A stretch of DNA of 51,777 nucleotides from Desulfobacteraceae bacterium (GTDB taxonomy: Bacteria > Desulfobacterota > Desulfobacteria > Desulfobacterales > Desulfobacteraceae): the NCBI GenBank assembly GCA_004796375.1, contig QZLA01000119.1, forward strand, positions 1-51,777. Direction: 5' to 3'. The notes under the pieces are model-generated. The model searched no databases and was not told the DNA's origin. It saw only the letters and a list, made by a program, of their open reading frames with translations. A program made the translations under genes and the position numbers. Shown in pieces: positions 36,027-43,879 of this stretch; the first letter of the stretch is position 1, and each line of letters starts with the position of its first letter.

Positions 36027-37112
36027 ATGGATCCGGATAAAAAAGACAGATTTGAAAAGAGGTTTACCGATATTCTCAATTACGGTGCATTGAACCTAGC
36101 CATGGCCATCGGATATAAAACCGGCCTATTTGATGTGATGGCACAGGAAAACCGGCCGCTGTCCCGCATTGAAATTGCCGGGCTGGCCAATGCAGATAAA
36201 CGGTATGTAGAGGAGTGGCTGGGGATCATGGCCACCGGCAGGGTCATCGAGATCGTCACTGAAAATCCGGTGTGCCCGCTCTATTTTCTACCTCAAGAAC
36301 ATGCCGTTTTCCTTTCAAAAAAAGGGCGTTCCAGTATGGCGGTCTATACCCAGGAGATCCCCATGCTTACCGAAATAGCACTTGAAGCAGTGGTCAGTGA
36401 TTTTTCAAGAGGTGAGGGGATTCCATTTTCTCAATACCCCAGGTTCCAGGCCTTTATGACCGAGCTGTCCAATAACAAGTTCAGGGACGGGCTCGTTGAA
36501 AAATTCATTCCCGATGTGGTCGGGGGGGAGCTGATCAACCGCCTGGAGAGTGGTATCCGCGTGTGCGATCTGGGGTGCGGACAGGGGGTGGCCGTCAGAT
36601 TGCTGGCAAAGGCCTTTCCGGAATCCACATTCATCGGCATTGACAATCATGAGGCAGCGATCCATGTCGCGCGCGAGGCCCTCAGTGATGACCAATTGAA
36701 AAATGTAAAGTTTGTGTGTGAGGATGCTGCCCTGATACAGGATAAAGAGGAATATCACCGGCAATTTGATTATGTGTTTGCCTTTGATGCCATTCATGAC
36801 CAGACCCGGCCGCTGGATGCGCTGAAAGGGGTCCGGCATATGATGGCACCGGGCGGCTGGTTTTCAATGATCGATATCGATGCGCAAAGCGATCATGAAG
36901 GCAATATGGGGCATCCCATGGGGCCATTTCTATATACGGTAAGCCTGATGCACTGCCTGCCCGTGGGATTGCAGGATAATGGTGCGGGCCTGGGAATGAT
37001 GTGGGGGCGCACCAAAGCCCTGGAACTTCTCAGGCAGGCAGGATTCAAGGACCCCCAGGCCCTTGAAATGGCATATGATCCGTTCAATGTTCATTACCTT
37101 TGCCGGACTTAA
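36027..37112 (+). CDS. SAM-dependent methyltransferase with N-terminal winged helix
   Basis: 361 residues. The N-terminal ~100 residues look like the winged-helix dimerisation domain of Rv2258c-type and O-methyltransferase-like proteins (LNLAMAIGYKTGLFDVMAQE, NADKRYVEEWLGIMATG). The catalytic half has SAM motif I IRVCDLGCGQGVAVRLLAK, then FIGIDNHEAAIHVAREAL and YVFAFDAIHDQTRPLDALKG. The acceptor is unknown. AGGGA precedes the ATG by 8 bases. It is divergent from the propeller kinase and convergent with the DUF533 gene. Confidence 0.87.
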   Translation: MDPDKKDRFEKRFTDILNYGALNLAMAIGYKTGLFDVMAQENRPLSRIEIAGLANADKRYVEEWLGIMATGRVIEIVTENPVCPLYFLPQEHAVFLSKKGRSSMAVYTQEIPMLTEIALEAVVSDFSRGEGIPFSQYPRFQAFMTELSNNKFRDGLVEKFIPDVVGGELINRLESGIRVCDLGCGQGVAVRLLAKAFPESTFIGIDNHEAAIHVAREALSDDQLKNVKFVCEDAALIQDKEEYHRQFDYVFAFDAIHDQTRPLDALKGVRHMMAPGGWFSMIDIDAQSDHEGNMGHPMGPFLYTVSLMHCLPVGLQDNGAGLGMMWGRTKALELLRQAGFKDPQALEMAYDPFNVHYLCRT

Positions 37113-37132
37113 TCACGGAGGGCGGGGTCCAA

Positions 37133-37165
37133 GGCCGGGAGAGCGTAAAAGATGTCTTCCCGGCC
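37133..37165. terminator. Possible hairpin between convergent genes
   Basis: GGCCGGGA (37133-37140) pairs perfectly with TCCCGGCC (37158-37165) across a 17-base loop, in the short gap between the methyltransferase stop and the DUF533 stop. No T-run follows on either strand, so termination would be weak or Rho-assisted. Confidence 0.35.
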
Positions 37166-37178
37166 TGGTATGGTGAAT

Positions 37179-37844
37179 CTACTCGCCGGCAGCGGTCTGG
37201 GCATCCACCTGGTTGTGGATCTCCTGAACCAGCTCTCTGGGCAGTTTAAGCCTGGCGGCCAGCATCCCTAAGTAGGACTGCTCCTCCACCGTATCCACAT
37301 CAATGGCCAACAGTGATGCAATATAAATCTCAGCGGCAAGCTCCTGTGATGAAGCGCTTTGCACGATAGCGTCCATATCAACCGGCCGTCCCATCTCCTG
37401 AATTAACAGGTCCTTCTCCTGGGCGGTGAGGTCCAGGGATTCGATTTTTTGAAAAATGGCCTGGCTTTCCTGGGCATCCAGGGTCCCATCGGACCGGGCT
37501 GCTGCGATCATGGCCCGTACCAGGGCCATACCCAGTTTTTCTTCTGATGCAATGTCATTTTTAGGTGGAAGAAAGGCGGAGCCTGCAGGTGCTTCCTGGA
37601 GCGGCGCAGCAGCCGGTGCCGGTTGGGCCGTGGTGGTCTGGGAGCTGTTGTATTTTTGGAACGCACCATAGGCCAACGCGCCTACAGCCGCAATGCCCCC
37701 CATTTTCAAGGCTTTTTTCCCAAGCTTGCGCCCTTTTTTACTGGTCAGCATATTGCTGGCAAGTCCACCGGCCATACCTCCGGCAAACCCGCCGGCGGCA
37801 CCGCTGCCCAGCAGCTGACCCAGAAGTTTATTCATATCTGCCAT
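37179..37844 (-). CDS. DUF533 / TerB-like protein
   Basis: 221 residues from ATG 37844, preceded by GGAGGAAAATCAC. The ATG at 37859 would leave no ribosome site. The N-terminal ~40 residues are Gly-rich (LLGSGAAGGFAGGMAGGLAS). A basic KKGRKLGKKALKMGG patch, a hydrophobic stretch and an Ala/Pro/Gln linker follow. The C-terminal ~120 residues form an all-helical TerB-like domain, with LVRAMIAAARSDGTLDAQES, then DMDAIVQSASSQELAAEIY and the acidic AIDVDTVEEQSYL. This matches the DUF533 family (YebE-like inner-membrane proteins). Function is not established. The acidic helices could bind metal, as in TerB. Confidence 0.88.
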   Translation of the reverse strand: MADMNKLLGQLLGSGAAGGFAGGMAGGLASNMLTSKKGRKLGKKALKMGGIAAVGALAYGAFQKYNSSQTTTAQPAPAAAPLQEAPAGSAFLPPKNDIASEEKLGMALVRAMIAAARSDGTLDAQESQAIFQKIESLDLTAQEKDLLIQEMGRPVDMDAIVQSASSQELAAEIYIASLLAIDVDTVEEQSYLGMLAARLKLPRELVQEIHNQVDAQTAAGE

Positions 37845-37953
37845 GTGATTTTCCTCCATCTTTACATTGATTGATCAAAAACTCTGTCGGGACTCAGTCA
37901 CGGTATTGCTCCCAAAAAAATAACACAACCCCGAAAGAAAAATAAGAGATTTT

Positions 37954-37978
37954 AAAAAAGCACCGGCTTAAACCGGTG
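37954..37978 (-). terminator. Orphan terminator-like hairpin on the minus strand
   Basis: CACCGG (37961-37966) and CCGGTG (37973-37978) form a stem with a 6-base loop, followed on the minus strand by CTTTTTT. No minus-strand gene ends here. The kinase gene to its right is on the plus strand. It may end an antisense or small RNA, or insulate the DUF533 promoter. Confidence 0.35.
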
Positions 37979-38112
37979 GATGATCCCGGGGGGCTTGAAC
38001 ATGAATAGACCTTGCGTTGACTTTCAGTGAACGGATCTGATACAGTCCTTCATATTACCTTTGTTCAGGTTCATATAAAGCTTCAAGTGAATAAACCCCA
38101 TGAGGTATGAGT

Positions 38113-39345
38113 ATGCCCGATAGTTCAGAAGACGTTAAACTGGACCATTTTCTGCTTCCGATTTTAAATGCGCTTCCTGTTTCTGTCATGTTGATTGATC
38201 TGGATTACAATATCGTATTTACCAATCAAAATGCCCGGGATACGAACGGCGGCCGGAAACCATCCGGTGGAGCCACAAAATGCTATCAGTTTTCCCACCA
38301 CCAGGATTTTCCCTGCAACGGAAATGATCATATCTGCCCCCATCGGCAGGTGATCGCCGGAGCCAAAAGCGCCTCTGACCTGGTCCAGCAGATCCTGACC
38401 TTTTCAAGGAAAAAACCCCATGAGATGTCACTGCTTGATATTCGGATCATTGTCAAAGAAGCTGTGAAACTGCTCAAGTCAACCTTTCCGGCAACGATCG
38501 AAATCAGGGCGTGCCTTAAAACCGATACCCGGATTACCGGAAATCCGACCAATATCCAACAGGTGGTCATGAACCTGTGTACCAATGCCAAGCATGCCAT
38601 GGGGGAAAACGGCGGGGTCTTGTCAGTGGGTATTGAAAAAGAACACATCATCAAAGCCGAGGATATCCTCGGGTCGGATGTTATTCCCGGAGATTATATC
38701 AAGTTGTGGGTGGGCGATACCGGGACCGGGTTTGACATGCAGGCGTCTGACAAACTGTTTGACCCCTATTATACGACAAAGGAACAGGGCGAAGGTACCG
38801 GGCTTGGTCTGTCTGTGGTGGCGGGTATTGTTAAAACCCATAACGGGTTTATCACTATTGAGAGTGAAAAGGGCAAGGGATCCGTCTTTAATGTGTTTTT
38901 CCCGTCAGTAGAACACTCTGAGTATGAAGTCACTGATATGATACCCAGGGAAATGTTTTATACGGGCAATGAAAATATTATGCTGATAGATGATCAGGTG
39001 GAAATCCGTGAATCCGCAGGGATCTATCTTACTGAGCGCGGATATACCGTGAGCCTGTTTGATACCGGGGATAAAGCGCTGAATGCGTTTATCAAATCAC
39101 CGGATCGATTCGATCTGATTGTTACCGATATGACCATGCCGGGCATGACCGGCGATATTCTGGCAAAGGAAATCTTAGCGATTCGCCCGCAAATTCCCAT
39201 TATCATCTGCACCGGATACAGTGAGAAATTCAGTGAAGAACAGGCAATAGAATCAGGAATCCGGCACTACATGTATAAACCGCTTAACTTGAATGAATTG
39301 AGCAGGGTTATTCGGGATGCACTGGATCACCAGGAGGTCAACTGA
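38113..39345 (+). CDS. Degenerate hybrid histidine kinase lacking the phosphoacceptor-His helix (PAS fragment-HATPase-REC)
   Basis: 410 residues from ATG 38113, which has GAGG at 7 bases. The ATG at 38107 is too close to that site. It opens with a PAS start (ILNALPVSVMLIDLDYNIVF) and a cysteine-rich PAS loop ending DHICPHRQVI near residue 80. It then jumps straight to SASDLVQQILTFSRK, normally the second helix of HisKA. The helix with GGIAHDFNN and its histidine, and the end of the PAS domain, are absent. The ATPase is intact (NLCTNAKHAMGE, GEGTGLGLSVVAGIV) and so is a receiver with Asp at about 339 (IVTDMTMPG). The reading frame is open throughout. It may act on a partner's histidine, as a phosphate sink, or be decaying. 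The stop is 2 bases from the next kinase. Confidence 0.88.
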   Translation: MPDSSEDVKLDHFLLPILNALPVSVMLIDLDYNIVFTNQNARDTNGGRKPSGGATKCYQFSHHQDFPCNGNDHICPHRQVIAGAKSASDLVQQILTFSRKKPHEMSLLDIRIIVKEAVKLLKSTFPATIEIRACLKTDTRITGNPTNIQQVVMNLCTNAKHAMGENGGVLSVGIEKEHIIKAEDILGSDVIPGDYIKLWVGDTGTGFDMQASDKLFDPYYTTKEQGEGTGLGLSVVAGIVKTHNGFITIESEKGKGSVFNVFFPSVEHSEYEVTDMIPREMFYTGNENIMLIDDQVEIRESAGIYLTERGYTVSLFDTGDKALNAFIKSPDRFDLIVTDMTMPGMTGDILAKEILAIRPQIPIIICTGYSEKFSEEQAIESGIRHYMYKPLNLNELSRVIRDALDHQEVN

Positions 39346-39346
39346 T

Positions 39347-41803
39347 ATGTGGATTCATAACCTCAGTCTCCGGTTTAAATTTATTAGCGGGCTGGTTGTT
39401 TTTGTACTCCTTTTGGGTATCATGATCAGCCTGATCATGTATTTTCATTTCAACTCGATCATGCAGTCGGAAATCAGCCAGCGTGCCCGGATGCTGCTGG
39501 CCCAGTCCAATGCAATCCAGGAATATGTCAAAGCCAGCCTGCGACCCGAGATGTTTGATGTGCTTCCTGAAGGGCGCTTTGTATTAAAGGCGATGTCATC
39601 CTCTTATATATCCAGGGATGTGATGGCGCGCCTGAACATTTCAGATACATACGCTTACCATTACAGGCGGGTATCCAAGAAACCTAGGAATCCGGATTCA
39701 GCGCCGGATGCATTTGAAATGGAGCTCATAGGATTGTTTGCAGACAATCCTGAACTCTCTATTTTTGAAGACACGGCAACGGTTAAAGGCGAGAAATATC
39801 ATATGGTTGCCCGACCCGTGGTTTTTGGAGAGTCCTGTATGCAGTGTCATGGTGACCCCCAAGATGCACCCGGGGAGATGATAGAGATTTACGGCAGTAA
39901 GAATGGATTTCAATATACAGTAGGGGAGGTTGGCGGTGTGGTGGTGGCCGGATTTCCGGTCAACATGATCAAAGGGCCGGTTCAGGATCTCACCCTGAAG
40001 TACTTGAGCCTTTATTTGCTGGGTATCTTCTTTTTTGCCTCTCTGATCTCCATGTTTTTTGACCGACTGGTCATGAAAAATCTGAAAACCCTCGGGGATA
40101 TTTTCAAGACCCGGTTTACCGATGACAGGGAATCCAAGATCATTAACAAACTGGGTGAAAAGGATGAGATCGAGGGTGTGATTGAAGGTGTGGATGAACT
40201 GGCGCTTTGCCTGGCTGAGGCCCGGGCCGATCTTGAGGATTATACACAGAACCTTGAGGAGATGGTGGAAGACCGGACGTTGGCACTTAAGGAGAAGGCT
40301 GAAAAACACCTGTTTGATGTGAACCTGTTCGTCAGCCTGCTTGCAGGGTTCAACCAGGCTGCAACCTCCCATGAGTTTATCAGCAGGGTCCTGAAAAGTG
40401 TCGGGGAGCGCTTCAAGGCCAGCCAGGTAGTCTATTACTGCACGGTTGTATCTGAAAACCGGTATGCACTCCATGAGGATGCCCCTGTCCCGGAATTGGA
40501 CCCTCAAGTTAAAGACCTGCTCTGGAAGGATGATATACTGGCTGAGGATAAGCGGTTATATATCCCGGTGAAATCATCTGAGTCCCACTGGGGGATCCTG
40601 TCCATCTCATGGCAGCGGTCTTTGGCGAAAAAGGATATTGATCGGGCCGTGATGCTGGGCTTAGGCCACCAGATTGCCATGGTTATTGAAAATATCCAGG
40701 CCTTTTCCGACATCCGTTTCCAGAATGATATGCTCCAGTCCATTTTTGAGGGTATTTCTGATCCCCTTCTGCTGATCGATACCCAATGTCATATCATCAT
40801 CGCCAATCATGCGAGCCAACAGATCCTGAGGAATGATAAACGACGCCTGCAGCGACACGCACTGGAACGCTTTCTTTCCCTGAAGTCCAGAGTGCAGCAG
40901 GCAGAATCTCTCAAGGATCAGCTTCAGAATATAAAAGGACCGTTAAGCCGGGAGATTGTCACTGGGGATAACCGGTGGTTCCGCGTTGATCTCTACCCGC
41001 TTCCTTCAAGGGACCAGGCCGTCTCCCGGGTCGTCCTGTATGCCAGGGATATTACCATGGAGGCACAGATGATGAAGCAGATGCAGCAGACCGAGCGGCT
41101 CAGCGCCATTGGTAAAATGGCTGCAGGGATTGCCCATGAGGTGAACAATCCTTTGGGAGTGATCCAGTGTTATACGGACCTGGTCAGGGATGCGGTGAGT
41201 GATGACCAGGTACACCAGGATATTGATGTCATTGCCAAACACACCCGTGGGGTCCAGAAGGTGGTCAAAGACCTGCTGAACCTGTCCAGGCCCAAGCAGG
41301 TCATTAGTGGGCGGTGCAACATCAATCATGTGGTTTCTGCAATGGCAGAGGTGTTCAACACCCAGGGTATATCCAAGGATATACGGATCACGCTTGATCT
41401 TGAACCGGATCTGGCTGAGATTGAATGTGACGCCGCCATCCTGGAGCAGATCCTGACCAATCTTTGCCTCAATGCATTTGACGCCATGACCGATCAGGGT
41501 GGCAAGGTCGATATATCCACCCGTGAATCCGGTGCAGTTCAGGAAGAGGCGGACATGGTGCGGTTGTCGGTACAGGATAACGGGCCGGGGATCGACCAGG
41601 ATATACTGCCCCATATTTTTGATCCGTTTTATACCACCAAGGAGGTGGGAAAGGGTACAGGACTGGGGTTATCCGTGGTTTACGGGTTTGTGAATGAATT
41701 GGGGGGCCATATCGAGGTGGTGAGCAGTCATGAGCCGCAAAACCATACCCGGTTTGATATTTATTTTCCGACAGTGGTAAGGAAAGCCAAAAGAGGCGTT
41801 TAA
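39347..41803 (+). CDS. Sensor histidine kinase with periplasmic c-haem-binding Tll0287-like (DUF3365) domain
   Basis: 818 residues from ATG 39347, with AGGAGG 9 bases upstream. Membrane helices at about 10-33 and 215-240 bracket a periplasmic domain resembling DUF3365/Tll0287. It carries one covalent-haem motif, CMQCH, at residues 164-168. A coiled linker and a GAF-like segment (residues about 330-450) follow, then a PAS domain. The kinase core has GKMAAGIAHEVNNPLG (His at about 597), NLCLNAFDAM, DNGPGIDQDILPHIFDPFYT and GTGLGLSVVYGFV. A haem sensor suggests detection of redox state, NO or CO outside the cytoplasm. The NtrC-type gene starts 2 bases after its stop and is the probable partner. 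Confidence 0.92.
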   Translation: MWIHNLSLRFKFISGLVVFVLLLGIMISLIMYFHFNSIMQSEISQRARMLLAQSNAIQEYVKASLRPEMFDVLPEGRFVLKAMSSSYISRDVMARLNISDTYAYHYRRVSKKPRNPDSAPDAFEMELIGLFADNPELSIFEDTATVKGEKYHMVARPVVFGESCMQCHGDPQDAPGEMIEIYGSKNGFQYTVGEVGGVVVAGFPVNMIKGPVQDLTLKYLSLYLLGIFFFASLISMFFDRLVMKNLKTLGDIFKTRFTDDRESKIINKLGEKDEIEGVIEGVDELALCLAEARADLEDYTQNLEEMVEDRTLALKEKAEKHLFDVNLFVSLLAGFNQAATSHEFISRVLKSVGERFKASQVVYYCTVVSENRYALHEDAPVPELDPQVKDLLWKDDILAEDKRLYIPVKSSESHWGILSISWQRSLAKKDIDRAVMLGLGHQIAMVIENIQAFSDIRFQNDMLQSIFEGISDPLLLIDTQCHIIIANHASQQILRNDKRRLQRHALERFLSLKSRVQQAESLKDQLQNIKGPLSREIVTGDNRWFRVDLYPLPSRDQAVSRVVLYARDITMEAQMMKQMQQTERLSAIGKMAAGIAHEVNNPLGVIQCYTDLVRDAVSDDQVHQDIDVIAKHTRGVQKVVKDLLNLSRPKQVISGRCNINHVVSAMAEVFNTQGISKDIRITLDLEPDLAEIECDAAILEQILTNLCLNAFDAMTDQGGKVDISTRESGAVQEEADMVRLSVQDNGPGIDQDILPHIFDPFYTTKEVGKGTGLGLSVVYGFVNELGGHIEVVSSHEPQNHTRFDIYFPTVVRKAKRGV

Positions 41804-41805
41804 AC

Positions 41806-43212
41806 ATGGGAAGTACGAAAGAGTTTTCAGTGCTGGTTATTGATGATGATGTTGATTTTTTAAAGGGTCTGGTCCGGAATCTGAAAAAACAGTTTGTGGA
41901 TACAGAGATCCTTCATCGATCCGCTGCAGAACAGGCCGTGGAGTTGCTGGCACAAAAAGAGATCGGGGTGATGCTGACCGATCTCAGGATGCCGGGGATG
42001 TCGGGCCATGAACTGCTCCAGAAGGCTTTGGAAATTAACCCGCGGATCTGCGCCATCATGATCACCGGGCATGCCACCATTGAAAGTGCGGTCAAGGCCC
42101 TTAAAATCGGGGCATGGGATTTCATTACCAAGCCGGTTGAGCGCGAAGCCTTGTACCACACGGTTGAAAAGGCATTGGAACATTATGCCCTTGCACGGGA
42201 AAACAAACGTTTGCAGAGTCTTGTCGACCGCCTGAAACGGGATGCCTCCGTGCAGTGGGAAAGTCTGGCCATGAAGCAGCTGCAGGAAAAAATCTCAGCC
42301 ATTGCAGCCACCGACTATACCGTGTTGATCACCGGGGAATCGGGAAGCGGGAAAGAATACATTGCCAACACCATCCACCGCATGTCAAAGCGAAGCGACG
42401 CATCCTGCCATGCCCTCAACTGTCCGGCCATTCCGGAGCAGCTGCTTGAAAGCGAATTGTTCGGGCATGTCAAGGGAGCCTTTACCGGCGCAGACCGTAG
42501 CCGCGAAGGGTTTTTCATGGCAGCCAATCACGGGACCCTGATACTCGATGAGATCGGCGATATCAGCCCTGCCATCCAGGCAAAGCTTTTGAAATTCCTT
42601 CAGGATAAGGAAGTCAAGCCGGTGGGCAGTTCAAATTCCAGGACCGCTGATGTTCGGATCATCGCGCTGACCAACCAGGATCTGGAGAAAAAGATTACAG
42701 ACAACCAGTTCAGAAGTGATCTTTTTTACCGGTTAAATGTACTCTCTTTGCACGTTCCACCCTTACGGGAACGTAAGGAGGATATCCCGGTGCTGACCCG
42801 GGAGTTTTTAATGATAACCTGCAAGGAGATGGATTTTGAACCCGTAGAGATACAGCCTGCCGTGCTGTCCTATCTTGCGGCTCAACCATGGCCGGGCAAT
42901 GTCAGGGAATTGCTCAATTTTGTCAGGCGCCTGGTGGTATTTTCCAATGGACAGACCATCGATATGGGACTGGTCGGCCTGATCGAGCAGAAACCGGGCA
43001 GCCCGGAGAGTCAACCCGAGGGTGTCACCCTGTACAAGGACGCCAAGAAAAAAGCCTTGGATCTGTTTTCAGAGCGATATCTCACCTCCCTGTTCGAGCA
43101 TACACGGGGTAATATTTCAAAGGCATCAAGGATCAGCGGCCTGGAACGGGCATCCATCCAGAAGATTATCCGGCGGCTGGGCATGGATATGTCCCTGTTC
43201 CGGGATCACTGA
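41806..43212 (+). CDS. NtrC-family sigma-54-dependent response regulator
   Basis: 468 residues: receiver, AAA+ domain and HTH. The receiver has VIDDDVDF and the phosphoacceptor Asp at 59 (VMLTDLRMPG). The AAA+ domain has Walker A GESGSGKE (177-184), the sigma-54 contact loop GAFTGA (224-229) and Walker B LILDEIGD (245-252). The C-terminal HTH reads NISKASRISGLERASIQKII. It activates RpoN promoters. GAGGCGTTTAAAC precedes the ATG. It is co-transcribed with the haem-sensor kinase just upstream, so the pair is most likely cognate. I saw no convincing -24/-12 promoter upstream of genes in this window, so its targets are probably elsewhere. Confidence 0.95.
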   Translation: MGSTKEFSVLVIDDDVDFLKGLVRNLKKQFVDTEILHRSAAEQAVELLAQKEIGVMLTDLRMPGMSGHELLQKALEINPRICAIMITGHATIESAVKALKIGAWDFITKPVEREALYHTVEKALEHYALARENKRLQSLVDRLKRDASVQWESLAMKQLQEKISAIAATDYTVLITGESGSGKEYIANTIHRMSKRSDASCHALNCPAIPEQLLESELFGHVKGAFTGADRSREGFFMAANHGTLILDEIGDISPAIQAKLLKFLQDKEVKPVGSSNSRTADVRIIALTNQDLEKKITDNQFRSDLFYRLNVLSLHVPPLRERKEDIPVLTREFLMITCKEMDFEPVEIQPAVLSYLAAQPWPGNVRELLNFVRRLVVFSNGQTIDMGLVGLIEQKPGSPESQPEGVTLYKDAKKKALDLFSERYLTSLFEHTRGNISKASRISGLERASIQKIIRRLGMDMSLFRDH

Positions 43213-43357
43213 TACCTTGTAAGCGCAGAGTTTGCCCGGTACTGCAGCACCTAAAGACCGACATTCTGATTTTGACTTGAACAATCCCGATTCCGGTATT
43301 ATTTTCAAGCCAGAGACAACTGCCAAACCGCTTCAACAAGAAAAAACAGGAGTCAGC

Positions 43358-43447
43358 ATGAAAGAAGCGATATTCATCATATTATTCATCGGGGTTTACT
43401 TCCTCCTGCAACTCTATATACTTCCCAAAATGGGCATCTCCACCTGA
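43358..43447 (+). CDS. 29-residue single-helix membrane peptide
   Basis: A very short gene: MKEAIFIILFIGVYFLLQLY, then a nine-residue end ILPKMGIST. AGGAG lies 6 bases before the ATG, a strong site for such a short frame. Residues 4-22 form one membrane helix and the LPKMG tail is distinctive. The frame also extends upstream to 43232, but that part has no ribosome site and no protein-like composition. It follows the NtrC-type gene by 145 bases and may be a small membrane regulator or subunit. The family is not identified. Confidence 0.55.
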   Translation: MKEAIFIILFIGVYFLLQLYILPKMGIST

Positions 43448-43474
43448 CTGAGAAATTCCTGTCAGGTGACAGAG

Positions 43475-43515
43475 AAAAAAAAGCAGGATCCTTTTGAAGC
43501 ACCCCCTCAAAAGGA
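43475..43515 (-). terminator. Rho-independent terminator of the molybdoenzyme operon
   Basis: On the minus strand TCCTTTTGA and TCAAAAGGA (43489-43497 with 43507-43515) form a 9-pair stem followed by a run of eight T (complement of 43475-43482). It sits 22 bases past the ferredoxin stop. A second hairpin, CACCTGAC/GTCAGGTG (43441-43448 and 43461-43468), overlaps the stop of the small membrane peptide and may terminate the plus-strand operon. Confidence 0.7.
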
Positions 43516-43537
43516 CGATAATTAAAAAACGTTCCGG

Positions 43538-43879
43538 TTATTTTGGAGACCAGAGCACCATCCTGGGCTTATCTGCCAAACGGTGTGCCAGCTCCTCCAC
43601 CCTGCCATGGGTGATCACATTGGCCATGCAGTGGTGAACACAGGCCGGTTTCTTTCCTTTTTTGGTACGTCGGCTACACAGGGAGCATAATTCTGTGGGA
43701 AAGGGAAGAAAGCTGAGATACGCCTTGCCTTTGGGCAGATCCTGGACAATTTCCATCACATCAATGCCGCTCATCCCGGCCTCCCATCCGTATTCCTGGG
43801 CACATGCGATCTGGCAGGCAAAACACCCGGTGCAGTATTCATAATCGATCAGCAATCCTTGATTTGAAAGTACTGACAT
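43538..43879 (-). CDS. 4Fe-4S ferredoxin-type electron-transfer subunit
   Basis: 113 residues from ATG 43879, whose A is shared with the TAA of the molybdoenzyme gene (TAATG), a clear sign of coupled translation. The first cysteine set is YCTGCFACQIACAQEYGW and the second runs from LCSLCSRR to ACVHHCMANVI. Together they supply eight cysteines for two 4Fe-4S clusters, like the beta subunits of DMSO-reductase-type enzymes but shorter. It should pass electrons to or from the catalytic subunit. With no membrane subunit and no signal peptide visible, the complex is probably cytoplasmic. It is the last gene before the terminator at 43515. Confidence 0.9.
   Translation of the reverse strand: MSVLSNQGLLIDYEYCTGCFACQIACAQEYGWEAGMSGIDVMEIVQDLPKGKAYLSFLPFPTELCSLCSRRTKKGKKPACVHHCMANVITHGRVEELAHRLADKPRMVLWSPK

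Noticed and set aside
39698-40507. 269-residue open frame opposite the haem-sensor kinase
   Set aside because: The opposite strand carries clear sensor and kinase motifs, and this frame has none.
43232-43357. Upstream extension of the 29-residue peptide to 71 residues
   Set aside because: The extension has no ribosome site and random-looking composition, whereas AGGAG sits just before the ATG at 43358.
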